A stretch of 32,267 nt of DNA from NCBI GenBank assembly GCA_945787125.1, contig CALZHW010000024.1, positions 1 through 32,267 of the forward strand. Reading direction: 5' to 3'. The notes under the pieces are model-generated. The model was not told the DNA's origin and made no database searches. It was given only the letters and a program-made list of their open reading frames with translations. A program made the position numbers and the translations under genes. Positions 14,849 to 23,251 of the stretch are shown in pieces. Numbering within the stretch: the stretch's first letter is position 1; each line of letters begins with the position of its first letter. Origin of the DNA: an uncultured Ectothiorhodospiraceae bacterium. GTDB lineage: Bacteria > Pseudomonadota > Gammaproteobacteria > S012-40.

Positions 14849-15124
14849 ATGAAATTTCTAACTTCTATCACACTGCTGATGTTAACTGCGTTAACGACAA
14901 CCGCTTGCACTACCCCTAAAATGGTAGATAAACAATTTGGAGAATCTGTGAGAAATATGGTGAAAAGTCAGGTTTATTATCCTTCAACAATAAATGATCC
15001 CAGCACTGAACAAGTGACCGGACAAAATGCGCAGAAAGCGATGTTAGATCAACAAAAAGTTTATCGCACGAGTGATGTTAGTAAAGAAAAAACCAAGCTT
15101 TCGGATATATTAGGTTCAAAATAA
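14849..15124 (+). CDS. Small Tad-cluster lipoprotein (91 aa)
   Basis: A signal peptide with a lipobox ending TTTAC (Cys about 20), then a short polar domain with QVYYPSTINDPST and a Lys-rich end. It occupies the slot between the secretin and the TadG-like gene, where alphaproteobacterial clusters have CpaD. It is far shorter than CpaD and has no obvious similarity, so it may be a secretin-associated pilotin or a lineage-specific subunit. AAGGCGG provides the ribosome site. The 13-bp gap to cpaC shows it belongs to the operon. Confidence 0.8.
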   Translation: MKFLTSITLLMLTALTTTACTTPKMVDKQFGESVRNMVKSQVYYPSTINDPSTEQVTGQNAQKAMLDQQKVYRTSDVSKEKTKLSDILGSK

Positions 15125-15147
15125 ATGGGCACCGTTGAGCAAACATT

Positions 15148-16314
15148 ATGCAGGACACTGTAACACGTCATCAAAAAGGCTCCATTATTCCCACCGTCGC
15201 CATTTCTATGCTGGCGATTATGGGTATGGCGGGCTTGGTACTGGATGCTAGCCATTTGTTTGCCAGTAAAACCCGTTTGCAAAACGTCATTGATAGCACA
15301 ACACTGGCGGCAGCCACTGTGCTGGATCAAACACGTAGCCAAGCGACGGCGCGAGAAGCAGCAAGAAAAGTATTTGATGAAACCATTGCCCAGCCAGGCA
15401 ACGGTGTCTTACAAGATCTTGGCCTGGATGCGACTAACCTGGTGATACAATTTTCAGACACCCGCAATCCCTTTATCGCAAGTCCAGCCGCCACCCGTTA
15501 CGCTCGTTTGAGAATAAACCCCGGCACGGTAGAGATAGACACGTTGATGATGAACATTGTCGGTGTTGATTCGCTCGAACTCTCCGGCAGTGCTGTCGCC
15601 GGCCCTAGCCCCGGATTAGGCGTAGTTTGCAACATCACACCTGCGCTGGTCTGCGGTGACTCATTTGTTCCACCAAACGGAAGTGGCATGTTTGGTTATA
15701 ACTTTGGTGATCAGGTAACATTGGCATTGGGAGACAAACAAAATAATAACGTCGGCCCAGGCAATTATCAATTGCTCAGCGTAGATGAAAACGCCAAAGG
15801 TGGAAATGCAATTAGAGACTATATGGCTGGCGGTTACACCGGCTGCATTTCATCCACAGAAACCATCGAAACAAAACCAGGTAAAACCAAAGGACCATTG
15901 TCACAAGGAATCAATACTCGATTCGGCATATATAGTGGGCCGGTTAGCAGTGATGAATTCCCCCCCGATCTTGTCAACGATGCTGGTGCTGCCGGATATC
16001 CTGATAGCTATGCCGAATATGTACAAGACTATCGCATGAAGAATTACGATGACCCACTAGATGGCATTGCCAAACGCCGAGTGGTTAATGTTGCTTTTGG
16101 CAGTTGCAACGGTACAGTTAATGGCCGTGGAGATGTGCCCATTCTTGGATTTGGTTGTGTTTTTCTAATCAAACCCATGGGCAATAGCGGTGCATTGGAG
16201 GGCGAACTCGTCCGAGAATGCAAAAGTGGAGGCATACCGGGGCCAGCCCCAATTGATGGCCCTGGCATCCACACCATCCAGCTCTATGGCGACCCGGATC
16301 GTTGGGATTCATGA
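15148..16314 (+). CDS. TadG-like pilus assembly protein
   Basis: 388 residues. The N-terminal TadE/TadG-like hydrophobic segment (KGSIIPTVAISMLAIMGMAG, about 10-30) is followed by LVLDASHLFASKTRLQNVID, the standard TadG start, then a periplasmic domain. The C-terminal two thirds has four to six cysteines (CNITPALVC, TGC, GSCNG, GFGCV, REC) suggesting disulfides, and is Gly/Pro-rich. I see no clear von Willebrand A metal site, so it is the short TadG variant. Role: an envelope-anchored minor component of the Tad machine. It ends in ATGA, overlapping the next gene. Confidence 0.82.
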   Translation: MQDTVTRHQKGSIIPTVAISMLAIMGMAGLVLDASHLFASKTRLQNVIDSTTLAAATVLDQTRSQATAREAARKVFDETIAQPGNGVLQDLGLDATNLVIQFSDTRNPFIASPAATRYARLRINPGTVEIDTLMMNIVGVDSLELSGSAVAGPSPGLGVVCNITPALVCGDSFVPPNGSGMFGYNFGDQVTLALGDKQNNNVGPGNYQLLSVDENAKGGNAIRDYMAGGYTGCISSTETIETKPGKTKGPLSQGINTRFGIYSGPVSSDEFPPDLVNDAGAAGYPDSYAEYVQDYRMKNYDDPLDGIAKRRVVNVAFGSCNGTVNGRGDVPILGFGCVFLIKPMGNSGALEGELVRECKSGGIPGPAPIDGPGIHTIQLYGDPDRWDS

Positions 16315-16811
16315 ACGCCATGAAGGCTATCAAGCCTAAGAAGTCAAGGCAACAGGGACTGGCAAGCATTGAGCTTGCGATCTCCTTACCCTTTCTGATT
16401 TTAATGCTCGTTATTATGGGGGAGCTAGGTTATCTCATGTTTCAGCAAACCAGCTTAACCAAATCCATCGAAAATGGCGCCATGTATGCCGCAAAAAACA
16501 CTCGCCTGGGAACAGGTCTGGTAAAGATCGAAGCGCAGACGATTCAAGATGCGCGTAATCTCGTTATCTATGGCAGCCTGGCGGGCACCGGAAATAAAAT
16601 CATTGAAAGCATTGAACCGGAAGATATCAGTCTAAGCTGCTCTTATGGTACAAAAAACGGTTTTTGTGAAAAAGAACAAGGCATTCAAACAATAACAATA
16701 CAAGCTAATGTCAACTATGACCCAGTTTTAGGCTCCCTCTTTCATGCTGTGACAGGCTACGCACTTTTTCCACTGACCTTGTCCGCTACATCTATTGTAG
16801 TCCCTATTTGA
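16311..16811 (+). CDS. TadE-type pseudopilin (first)
   Basis: A 4-bp ATGA overlap with the TadG-like gene fixes the start at 16311. A TTG nine bases upstream is possible but less likely. About 166 residues: a basic N-terminus, then the TadE signature GLASIELAISLPFLILMLVI (conserved Glu within the hydrophobic helix), then a periplasmic domain with two Cys (LSCSYGTKNGFCE) that probably pair. TadE/TadF are processed by the prepilin peptidase and are thought to form or prime the pilus base. Translational coupling with TadG is evident. Confidence 0.87.
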   Translation: MNAMKAIKPKKSRQQGLASIELAISLPFLILMLVIMGELGYLMFQQTSLTKSIENGAMYAAKNTRLGTGLVKIEAQTIQDARNLVIYGSLAGTGNKIIESIEPEDISLSCSYGTKNGFCEKEQGIQTITIQANVNYDPVLGSLFHAVTGYALFPLTLSATSIVVPI

Positions 16812-16845
16812 TTTCATTTGATTTTTAGTTGAGCAGGACTTTAAC

Positions 16846-17304
16846 ATGCAGAAACAACTTGGCACAGTAACAGTTGAACTAGCAATTGTCGGTTCCCTAT
16901 TCTTTTTACTGCTACTTGCCGTTATAGAAGTAGGCAGAGTGATGTATACCATGAATGCGCTCAATGAAGCCACTCGCCTGGGGGCGCGTGCAGCAAGTGT
17001 CTGCCAGGTACAACACGGCGTGATAAAAGACATCGCAACGTTCAATGGCGGTGGATTATTAGGCGGACTGGAGACCAGTCATATTACGGTAAATTATCTT
17101 GATGAAAATGGTAACGTCGTCGCTGACCCTAGTCCATCCAATGAATTTGGCTTTTTACAAGTCAGATACGTCAAGGTTGAAATTACGGGCTTCACCTACA
17201 ACATGATGCTCCCGGGAGTAGGTGCGCTAACATTACCAACTTTTTCAACCACGCTATCAAGAGAGAGCTTAGGAATTATACCTAATGAAGCAGCAGGATG
17301 TTAA
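16846..17304 (+). CDS. TadE/TadF-type pseudopilin (second)
   Basis: 152 residues with the same N-terminal pattern, GTVTVELAIVGSLFFLLLLA then VIEVGRVMYTMNALNEATRL, which is a canonical TadE-like domain. The periplasmic part ends in a lone Cys-containing tail (EAAGC); another Cys is in ASVCQ. Together with the preceding gene it makes the usual TadE/TadF pair. The ATG at 16846 follows GAGCAGGAC. A small inverted-repeat element separates it from cpaE. Confidence 0.86.
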   Translation: MQKQLGTVTVELAIVGSLFFLLLLAVIEVGRVMYTMNALNEATRLGARAASVCQVQHGVIKDIATFNGGGLLGGLETSHITVNYLDENGNVVADPSPSNEFGFLQVRYVKVEITGFTYNMMLPGVGALTLPTFSTTLSRESLGIIPNEAAGC

Positions 17305-17362
17305 ACCTTTATCGTGCTCTTCTCAAATTTGTTCATCGGCTGAGTAATCTGCGATGATTTTA

Positions 17363-17541
17363 GGGTTGCCCTAAAAATTAGTTTACATTTATGGGTTTTC
17401 AATCGCCATTTTAGCACCAAAAGTAGGCGCTCTTAGGCGAGGCGTGAGGAAGGCAAATAGCGAGCTATTTAACTGACGAACAACGCAGCTAAAATGAGTG
17501 AGTGAAAAGTTAGAAGTGTGAAATAATTTTATAGGCAGCCC
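17363..17541. mobile_element. Small inverted-repeat element, family 4, inside the tad cluster (179 bp)
   Basis: The left end GGGTTGCCCTAAAAATTA and the right end (other strand) GGGCTGCCTATAAAATTA are imperfect inverted repeats. TTA borders both sides (17360-17362 and 17542-17544) as a target duplication. Inside is a hairpin (AAATAGC / GCTATTT) and a block around GACGAACAACGCAGC. It has no coding capacity. It fills most of the 261-bp gap between the pseudopilin gene and cpaE, the largest gap within the cluster. Confidence 0.72.
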
Positions 17542-17565
17542 TTAGGTTAACCAATTGGAAGTAAC

Positions 17566-18765
17566 ATGGAAAAAAGGATTAATGTAAATTTGGTAGGCAA
17601 CCAAACTGATGACATAACGTCATTGGAGAATGCGCTACGAGACAACAATAATATTGAAACGTATTTCTATTCTGAAATATCCGATTATGTTAGCGACGCA
17701 AAGAATTTTTCGAACCCACGCTCAATAACAATTTTAAATCTTACTACTGACTGGCAAGAAACTCTCGATAACATCAAACAATACAGCAATCTAACTAACG
17801 GCAGCTTGTTAGTTGTTGGGCCCGAAAACACCCAGGCCATGCGTGCAACACTGCGACTTAATGCGCATGATTACTTCTCTAACCCGATTAATACAACAGA
17901 AATCAGTGAAGCGATTGAAGAGCTAACGCAAAAACTCAGTAAATCTAATGTAGAAGAAACCAAACCACAGGTCGCCACCATAATTAATACCGAAGGCGGA
18001 TCAGGCAGCTCATTTATTGCAACCAACATTGCTCATCTGTTGGCAACGGCACATCTTCAAAAAGTCGCTTTGTTAGACATGGATGTTCAGTTTGGCAGCC
18101 AATCACTGAACCTTGATCTGGCACAACAGTATGGCATTAGTGATGTACTCTCCAGCATTGGAAAATTAGATAGTATCGCATTGCCGTCTTACATGGCCAA
18201 GCATAAAAGTGGGGTACACGTATTGGGTGAAAAACTGGAAGACATCGTTATCCCCAGTGAAATTCCGCCGGAAAACATTGAAAAACTGATAACACTTTGC
18301 AGCCAAACATTTACTCATACTATCATTGACCTTCCCCGACAAATCGATTCGTTATTTGCGACAGTAGTGACAAAAAGTGATCGCGTGGTGCTGGTCATGC
18401 AACAAACCCTAGCGCACGTTCGCGATACCAAACGTTTGCTAACAATCTTAACCCAAGAATTTGAAGTGCCTAAGAATCAAATTACCCTCATTGTCAATCG
18501 TCATGATGAAAAACATGCCATCTCTAAGAAAGATATTGAAAACACGGTTGGTCACCCAACCGCATTCATTTTACCAAATGATTATGAACGCGCAGTAAAA
18601 GCCACTGAGTTAGCCAAACCCTTTGTAGACTCCGCGCCAAATACACCACTGGCAAAAGGCTTACAAGAACTTAGTCTAAAAATTCTGGGTGACAATCACC
18701 CTAAAAAAGCCAACACCCCAGCAGAAAAATTTTCCTGGGGCGGTTTGTTCGGCGGAAAAAAATGA
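17566..18765 (+). CDS. cpaE: CpaE / TadZ-like MinD-family ATPase
   Basis: 399 residues. The N-terminal ~130 form a receiver-like domain without an obvious phosphoacceptor pattern. From ~138 comes a ParA/MinD-type domain: IINTEGGSGSSFIATNIAHL (P-loop region, about 139-158), then LLDMDVQFGSQSLNLDL, then IIDLPRQ. The deviant Walker A of this superfamily normally reads KGG..; here the signature Lys is Glu and the second Lys is Ser, so ATP binding or hydrolysis may be weakened, as in atypical TadZ proteins. CpaE/TadZ places the Tad machine at the pole or a focus. It stands 17 bp before cpaF. Start ATG 17566. Confidence 0.9.
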   Translation: MEKRINVNLVGNQTDDITSLENALRDNNNIETYFYSEISDYVSDAKNFSNPRSITILNLTTDWQETLDNIKQYSNLTNGSLLVVGPENTQAMRATLRLNAHDYFSNPINTTEISEAIEELTQKLSKSNVEETKPQVATIINTEGGSGSSFIATNIAHLLATAHLQKVALLDMDVQFGSQSLNLDLAQQYGISDVLSSIGKLDSIALPSYMAKHKSGVHVLGEKLEDIVIPSEIPPENIEKLITLCSQTFTHTIIDLPRQIDSLFATVVTKSDRVVLVMQQTLAHVRDTKRLLTILTQEFEVPKNQITLIVNRHDEKHAISKKDIENTVGHPTAFILPNDYERAVKATELAKPFVDSAPNTPLAKGLQELSLKILGDNHPKKANTPAEKFSWGGLFGGKK

Positions 18766-18782
18766 TAAGTCAGGAATAAAAT

Positions 18783-20207
18783 ATGGGATTACGTGCGAGA
18801 TTATTAAAAGCGACTCAATCATCTGCAACCACTGATGATGAACTTTCGATTGATAACCAGGAGATAATGGAAGAAATTATTAATTTTTCCATGGACGAAG
18901 AAGAACCCGTTCAAAACAGTGAATATTTAAGTGATCACGAAAAAAAATACCGTGAAGAAATACTTAAAAAATTGTTTGAAGCGGTAGACATGTCACGTAT
19001 TGGTAAACTGGACAAGGAAGAAGCCAAAACGCAAATCAAACAACTGGTAGAATCCATCATCAAAGATAATGATTTCCCACTGAGCATGGATTCACGGCTT
19101 AAAATGACCCAGTTTATTGAAGACGAAATTTTAGGCCTCGGTCCTTTGGAATTCCTGATGCGGGATCCACAAATTTCGGAAATCATGGTCAATGGCGCCT
19201 CTCACATTTTTATTGAAAAATCCGGTAAGTTGCAACTTAGCAACGTGGTATTTGATAACGATGCTCACGCCATGCGAATCATCGACCGAATTGTTTCACG
19301 GGTTGGTCGCAGAATCGATGAATCCAGTCCAATGGCGGATGCTCGACTGGAAGATGGTTCCCGGGTAAATGTCATTATCCCACCCCTCGCATTAGATGGC
19401 CCCGTCATCACCATACGACGGTTTCCTGCTGATCCATTAACGCTAAATATCATGGTGGAAAAAAATGCGCTATCAATTGGTATGGCAACATTTTTAAAAG
19501 CAGTAGTGAAAATTGGTAAAAATATTTTGATATCCGGCGGAACAGGATCCGGTAAAACAACCGCACTCAATGCTTTATCCGCCTTTATTCCAGAAGATGA
19601 GCGCATCGTAACAATTGAAGATGCCGCCGAATTGCAACTGCAACAAGAACATTTGGTAAGACTGGAAACACGCCCACCAAATATTGAAGGTAACGGTGAA
19701 ATCAGTCAGCGTGAATTAGTCAAAAATGCACTACGAATGCGACCTGATCGAATTATTGTTGGTGAGGTTCGGGGAGCAGAAACAATGGATATGCTGCAAG
19801 CCATGAATACTGGACACGATGGTTCACTTACCACCACACATGCTAACACACCCCGAGATGCCCTGGCGCGAATAGAAAATCTGGTCGCCATGGGTGGATT
19901 TGAACTACCCATAAAAGCGGTGCGAGCACAAATTGCGTCAGCGATTCATTATGTCGTACAAGTACAACGACTGGAAGATGGCAGTCGTCGTATGACCAGC
20001 ATTGCAGAAATCAACGGCATGGAAGGTGAAATCATCACCATGTCCGAACTATTCCTGTTTGAACGTCGCGGTATCGACCAGAACAACAAAATCAAAGGCG
20101 TGTTTAAACCTACCGGCGCTATGCCAGCCTGTATCGATGCGCTAAAACGCCGCGGTATTGAGTTAGATGTTGATTTCTTTGACCCAGACAATGAAGTAGA
20201 AGTGTGA
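18783..20207 (+). CDS. cpaF: Tad secretion ATPase CpaF / TadA
   Basis: 474 residues. The N-terminal part is helical and acidic. The type II/IV secretion ATPase core has Walker A GGTGSGKTTALNAL (~252-265), the Asp box RIVTIEDAAELQL, Walker B MRPDRIIVGEVRGAE (~320-333) and the His box TTTHANTPRDALARIE. All catalytic residues are present. The hexameric ATPase drives assembly (and in some systems retraction) of Flp through the TadB/TadC platform. Confidence 0.96.
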   Translation: MGLRARLLKATQSSATTDDELSIDNQEIMEEIINFSMDEEEPVQNSEYLSDHEKKYREEILKKLFEAVDMSRIGKLDKEEAKTQIKQLVESIIKDNDFPLSMDSRLKMTQFIEDEILGLGPLEFLMRDPQISEIMVNGASHIFIEKSGKLQLSNVVFDNDAHAMRIIDRIVSRVGRRIDESSPMADARLEDGSRVNVIIPPLALDGPVITIRRFPADPLTLNIMVEKNALSIGMATFLKAVVKIGKNILISGGTGSGKTTALNALSAFIPEDERIVTIEDAAELQLQQEHLVRLETRPPNIEGNGEISQRELVKNALRMRPDRIIVGEVRGAETMDMLQAMNTGHDGSLTTTHANTPRDALARIENLVAMGGFELPIKAVRAQIASAIHYVVQVQRLEDGSRRMTSIAEINGMEGEIITMSELFLFERRGIDQNNKIKGVFKPTGAMPACIDALKRRGIELDVDFFDPDNEVEV

Positions 20208-20225
20208 ATGAGTGAGGCATAAGAC

Positions 20226-21200
20226 ATGGAAACAGGCTTAATAGTTTTAGTTGCAATAGTTGGAGTCGCGGTATTCCTTTTCGAGTGGGTAATGCTACGC
20301 GCGGTATATTCCCCCGAAAAAGTAGATAACCGCCGGGTTAAAGAACGTATCGCAAACCTCAAGCAACAAAAAAAAGTTGACAGTGAAGAATCACTAATCA
20401 AAGAAGATTATCTGGCGAAAAATAGTGATTTTTACCGAAAAGTTTCAGTGTTACCCGGCTTCTGGCTGTTACCATTGTGGGCCGAGCAAGCGGGTGAAAA
20501 CATTAAAGTCGAAAAATTCATCTGGTCGAGTGTAATTACCGCCAGTGTCTTTGCTATTGTCAGCTGGTTTCTGCTTTCCAATATACTAATTTCACTGGCT
20601 TTGGGTCTGAGTGCACTTTTTTTCCCGTTGATGAAGTTGATTCTAAAAAAACGTAGACGACTTAATCAGTTTGATGAGCAATTACCGGAGGCGCTGGACA
20701 TAATGACCAGAGCCTTGCGCGCTGGTCATCCATTTACTTCAACTTTGAAGTTGGTCTCTGATGAATTGACCGGCGCTATTAGTGAAGAAATGGGCCTGAC
20801 CTTTGCTGAACTAAATTTCGGTGTGACGGTGGACGTAGCACTATCGAGTTTGATACGCCGTGTACCTTCAAAAGCGTTAAAGTCTTTAGTGACAGCGATA
20901 TTGCTACAACGTGAAACAGGCGGAAATCTTGCTGAAATTCTGGAAAAAATTAGTAGCGTTGTCCGTGATACTTATAAATTTCAACGTAAACTGGTGTCAC
21001 TCTCGGCAGAAGGCAAACTCTCCGCAATTGTACTTGGCTCTGTGCCGTTAGTATTAGCTGCCGGGATAACATTGGTTGCACCTGACATTGTGTCAGAGTT
21101 AATCACCAATCCTAAAGGCCATACTCTACTTTACGGTTCGGGTTTTTTATATTTTATCGGCTTTATCTGGATCAAATCGGTCATTAAAATCGAGGTGTAA
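20226..21200 (+). CDS. tadB: Tad inner-membrane platform protein TadB
   Basis: 324 residues with a T2SS-F domain (about 155-280; DEQLPEALDIMTRALRAGHP and LLQRETGGNLAEILEKIS) flanked by membrane helices: one at the N-terminus, a pair near 100-140 and a pair at the C-terminus. The first of the two TadB/TadC platform proteins that convert ATPase motion into pilus assembly. It is 18 bp after cpaF. Confidence 0.94.
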   Translation: METGLIVLVAIVGVAVFLFEWVMLRAVYSPEKVDNRRVKERIANLKQQKKVDSEESLIKEDYLAKNSDFYRKVSVLPGFWLLPLWAEQAGENIKVEKFIWSSVITASVFAIVSWFLLSNILISLALGLSALFFPLMKLILKKRRRLNQFDEQLPEALDIMTRALRAGHPFTSTLKLVSDELTGAISEEMGLTFAELNFGVTVDVALSSLIRRVPSKALKSLVTAILLQRETGGNLAEILEKISSVVRDTYKFQRKLVSLSAEGKLSAIVLGSVPLVLAAGITLVAPDIVSELITNPKGHTLLYGSGFLYFIGFIWIKSVIKIEV

Positions 21201-21205
21201 TCAGA

Positions 21206-22159
21206 GTGGACTATTTTGCAGCAATATTGACTGAGTTTGTCGGTGATCCGGAGTTAGCCAACTGGTTGGTTGTGTTAATTATTGGCTTTGCATGCCTGCT
21301 TTTTATTGTTGCGTTTATGTTTCTAATCAGTGGTATTTTTAGCCCATTTCGTCGTCGTTTACGCGCGATACAAGGTATTAAAAAAACGGTCATCAAAAAA
21401 GATAATAATGTTGGCCTGTCGATTGGCAATATTAGCCCAGTCTTTCTCCCTAAGGATGCGAAAGAAGTCAGTAAAATTCGCTCCAAGCTGATTCAAGCTG
21501 GCTTCCGGGAAAAATCTGCCACGTCAATTTTCTTTGCGACAAAAACCATCGCGGCCATCGCCCTGCCTGCGGTTGTCGTGGTGGCAGCGCCCTTCATTCC
21601 TGGAATTGGACTCAAAGATATCATTATTTACGCCATGATTTCCACCGGGATTGGCGTGTTTGGGCCCAACATCGTATTAGAAAAGTTATTGGCTAAACGA
21701 CAGAAAAAAATTCGCCAAGGGTTTCCCGATGCACTGGATTTATTGGTGGTGTGCGTAGAGGCAGGCCTGGGTTTCGACATTGCAATCCGTCGAATCGCAC
21801 GTGAAATGCAACATTCTCATCCCGTTATTGCTGAAGAGTTTGGTATTGTGAGCGCTGAAATTGGTGCCGGTGTTGATCGCATAGGGGCATTAAAAAGTTT
21901 TGCTGACCGTACCGGCTTGACAGATATCCAAGGCTTTGTTGCCCTGCTCTCACAAAGTATCCGTTTTGGTACCAGCATAGGCGATACCTTGCGCATCTAT
22001 TCCGAAGACTTTCGTGATAAACGCATGCAAAAAGCCGAAGAAATGGCCGCTAAAGTCAGCACCAAAATGATTTTCCCCATGGTTCTTTGTTTTTTCCCCA
22101 GCTTTTTTGTCGTAGCTGGCGGCCCAATCATCCTAAGAGTGATGGATGTCTTAAAATAA
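21206..22159 (+). CDS. tadC: Tad inner-membrane platform protein TadC
   Basis: 317 residues with a T2SS-F domain (about 175-300; FPDALDLLVVCVEAGLGFDI and QSIRFGTSIGDTLRIYSEDF) and membrane helices near 15-40, 110-150 and the C-terminus. It starts with a GTG at 21206, only 5 bp after tadB, so the two are probably translationally coupled in a fixed ratio. It is the second half of the platform. Confidence 0.94.
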   Translation: MDYFAAILTEFVGDPELANWLVVLIIGFACLLFIVAFMFLISGIFSPFRRRLRAIQGIKKTVIKKDNNVGLSIGNISPVFLPKDAKEVSKIRSKLIQAGFREKSATSIFFATKTIAAIALPAVVVVAAPFIPGIGLKDIIIYAMISTGIGVFGPNIVLEKLLAKRQKKIRQGFPDALDLLVVCVEAGLGFDIAIRRIAREMQHSHPVIAEEFGIVSAEIGAGVDRIGALKSFADRTGLTDIQGFVALLSQSIRFGTSIGDTLRIYSEDFRDKRMQKAEEMAAKVSTKMIFPMVLCFFPSFFVVAGGPIILRVMDVLK

Positions 22160-22170
22160 TTGTGAAACTC

Positions 22171-22272
22171 AACACCATTTTTAGGCCTTAGCTGCCGATA
22201 CTCTAAAGGAGTACAGCAGCAGTCGTAGAAAGTCCGACAGACTGCCACACAAAGTTAATTAAAAACGGTGTT
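22171..22272 (+). promoter_or_regulatory. Structured ~100-nt segment in front of tadD
   Basis: AACACCATTTTT (22171-22182) pairs with AAAAACGGTGTT (22261-22272), closing a domain that ends 3 nt before the tadD ATG. Inside, GCTGC..TACTC pairs with GAGTA..GCAGC (22191-22220) and CAGTCG pairs with CGACAGACTG-type sequence (~22219-22244). This gives a possible three-way junction. It could be a cis-acting RNA controlling tadD translation, or another small inverted-repeat element. It does not match the GEMM c-di-GMP riboswitch consensus as far as I can tell. Confidence 0.45.
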
Positions 22273-22275
22273 ACA

Positions 22276-23235
22276 ATGAGTCAAACCAACAGTTTTTTGC
22301 ATATTATAATATTTCTAGTCTGTAGTTCACTATTGACCGGTTGCTCCAGTATGCAAACACAAGAAGGTGGTGAATACGATTTTTTCCTGGAGAACAAACA
22401 GGGTGAAAAAATCAAACCAGTCACCGCAAGTACAAGAATAAAAAGCAACAAAGAAGCGAAAGCTAAAGCTAAAGCGGCATTGCAACAAGGCGATAATGAT
22501 ACGGCATTGCTCTACTTTGTTAAAGCACTTGAGCACAATGACCATGATGCGGAAGCACTAAACGGTGTTGCTCACATTCACTTTATTCAAGGTAATAATA
22601 ACTTAGCCATTTTGGCGTTCCGCATGATACTCGCCGACGAACCTGATAACCTTAACGCGAAAGAAGGTTTAGGTCTTGCTCTCATTGCGGCGCATAAATA
22701 TAACGATGCCAGAATGGTGCTACTCGGCGCACTGAAAGACAATCCACAGCGTATAAAAATTTATAATGGTTTAGGGGTTATTTCCGATTTGCAGCGTTAT
22801 TATAGCGAAGCCAAGTGGTTTTACGCCAATGCATTGCTTATCGATAATAATTCGGCCATCACCATGACGAATCTCGGTTACTCCTATTATTTAGAAAATC
22901 AATGGGACAAGGCTGAAAAAATTTATAAAAAAGTCTTAGATAATCACCCAAATCATGTGCAGGTTCATCTAAATTATGGGCTATTGTTGGCACGTCAGGG
23001 TGAGTTATATGATTCCGTGGCTTCGTTTGAACAAGTATTAGATGAACCGCAAGCCTATAACGAAATAGGTTATATCATGATGCTCGACAAAAAATATCTG
23101 ATGGCTGAGCAACTTTTTCAAAAAGCCATATCTGCTTCACCCAGCTATTTTTCAAGAGCGCATGAAAACATGGAGAAGTTGCGCGAATTAAAAACCAAAA
23201 GGAAAACAAAAAAAACCGTAAAAAAACCGCAATAA
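22276..23235 (+). CDS. tadD: TadD-like TPR lipoprotein
   Basis: 319 residues. A lipoprotein signal ends LLTGC (Cys ~23), a Lys/Ala-rich linker follows, then about six tetratricopeptide repeats (~57-295; for example AEALNGVAHIHFIQGNNNLA and WDKAEKIYKKVLDNHPNHVQ) and a strongly basic tail. TadD acts as a periplasmic/outer-membrane scaffold needed for secretin assembly. Its start codon has a weak ribosome site within the 3' arm of the preceding structured segment. It is separated from tadC by 116 bp but is in the same direction. Confidence 0.9.
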   Translation: MSQTNSFLHIIIFLVCSSLLTGCSSMQTQEGGEYDFFLENKQGEKIKPVTASTRIKSNKEAKAKAKAALQQGDNDTALLYFVKALEHNDHDAEALNGVAHIHFIQGNNNLAILAFRMILADEPDNLNAKEGLGLALIAAHKYNDARMVLLGALKDNPQRIKIYNGLGVISDLQRYYSEAKWFYANALLIDNNSAITMTNLGYSYYLENQWDKAEKIYKKVLDNHPNHVQVHLNYGLLLARQGELYDSVASFEQVLDEPQAYNEIGYIMMLDKKYLMAEQLFQKAISASPSYFSRAHENMEKLRELKTKRKTKKTVKKPQ

Positions 23236-23251
23236 TCAGCGAGGACAAATA

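Noticed and set aside
22191-22200. Sigma-28 style GCCGATAC box before tadD
   Set aside because: No TAAA-type -35 at the proper spacing upstream.
22171-22272. c-di-GMP (GEMM) riboswitch before tadD
   Set aside because: The conserved core blocks of the GEMM motif are not present; only general foldability supports the element.
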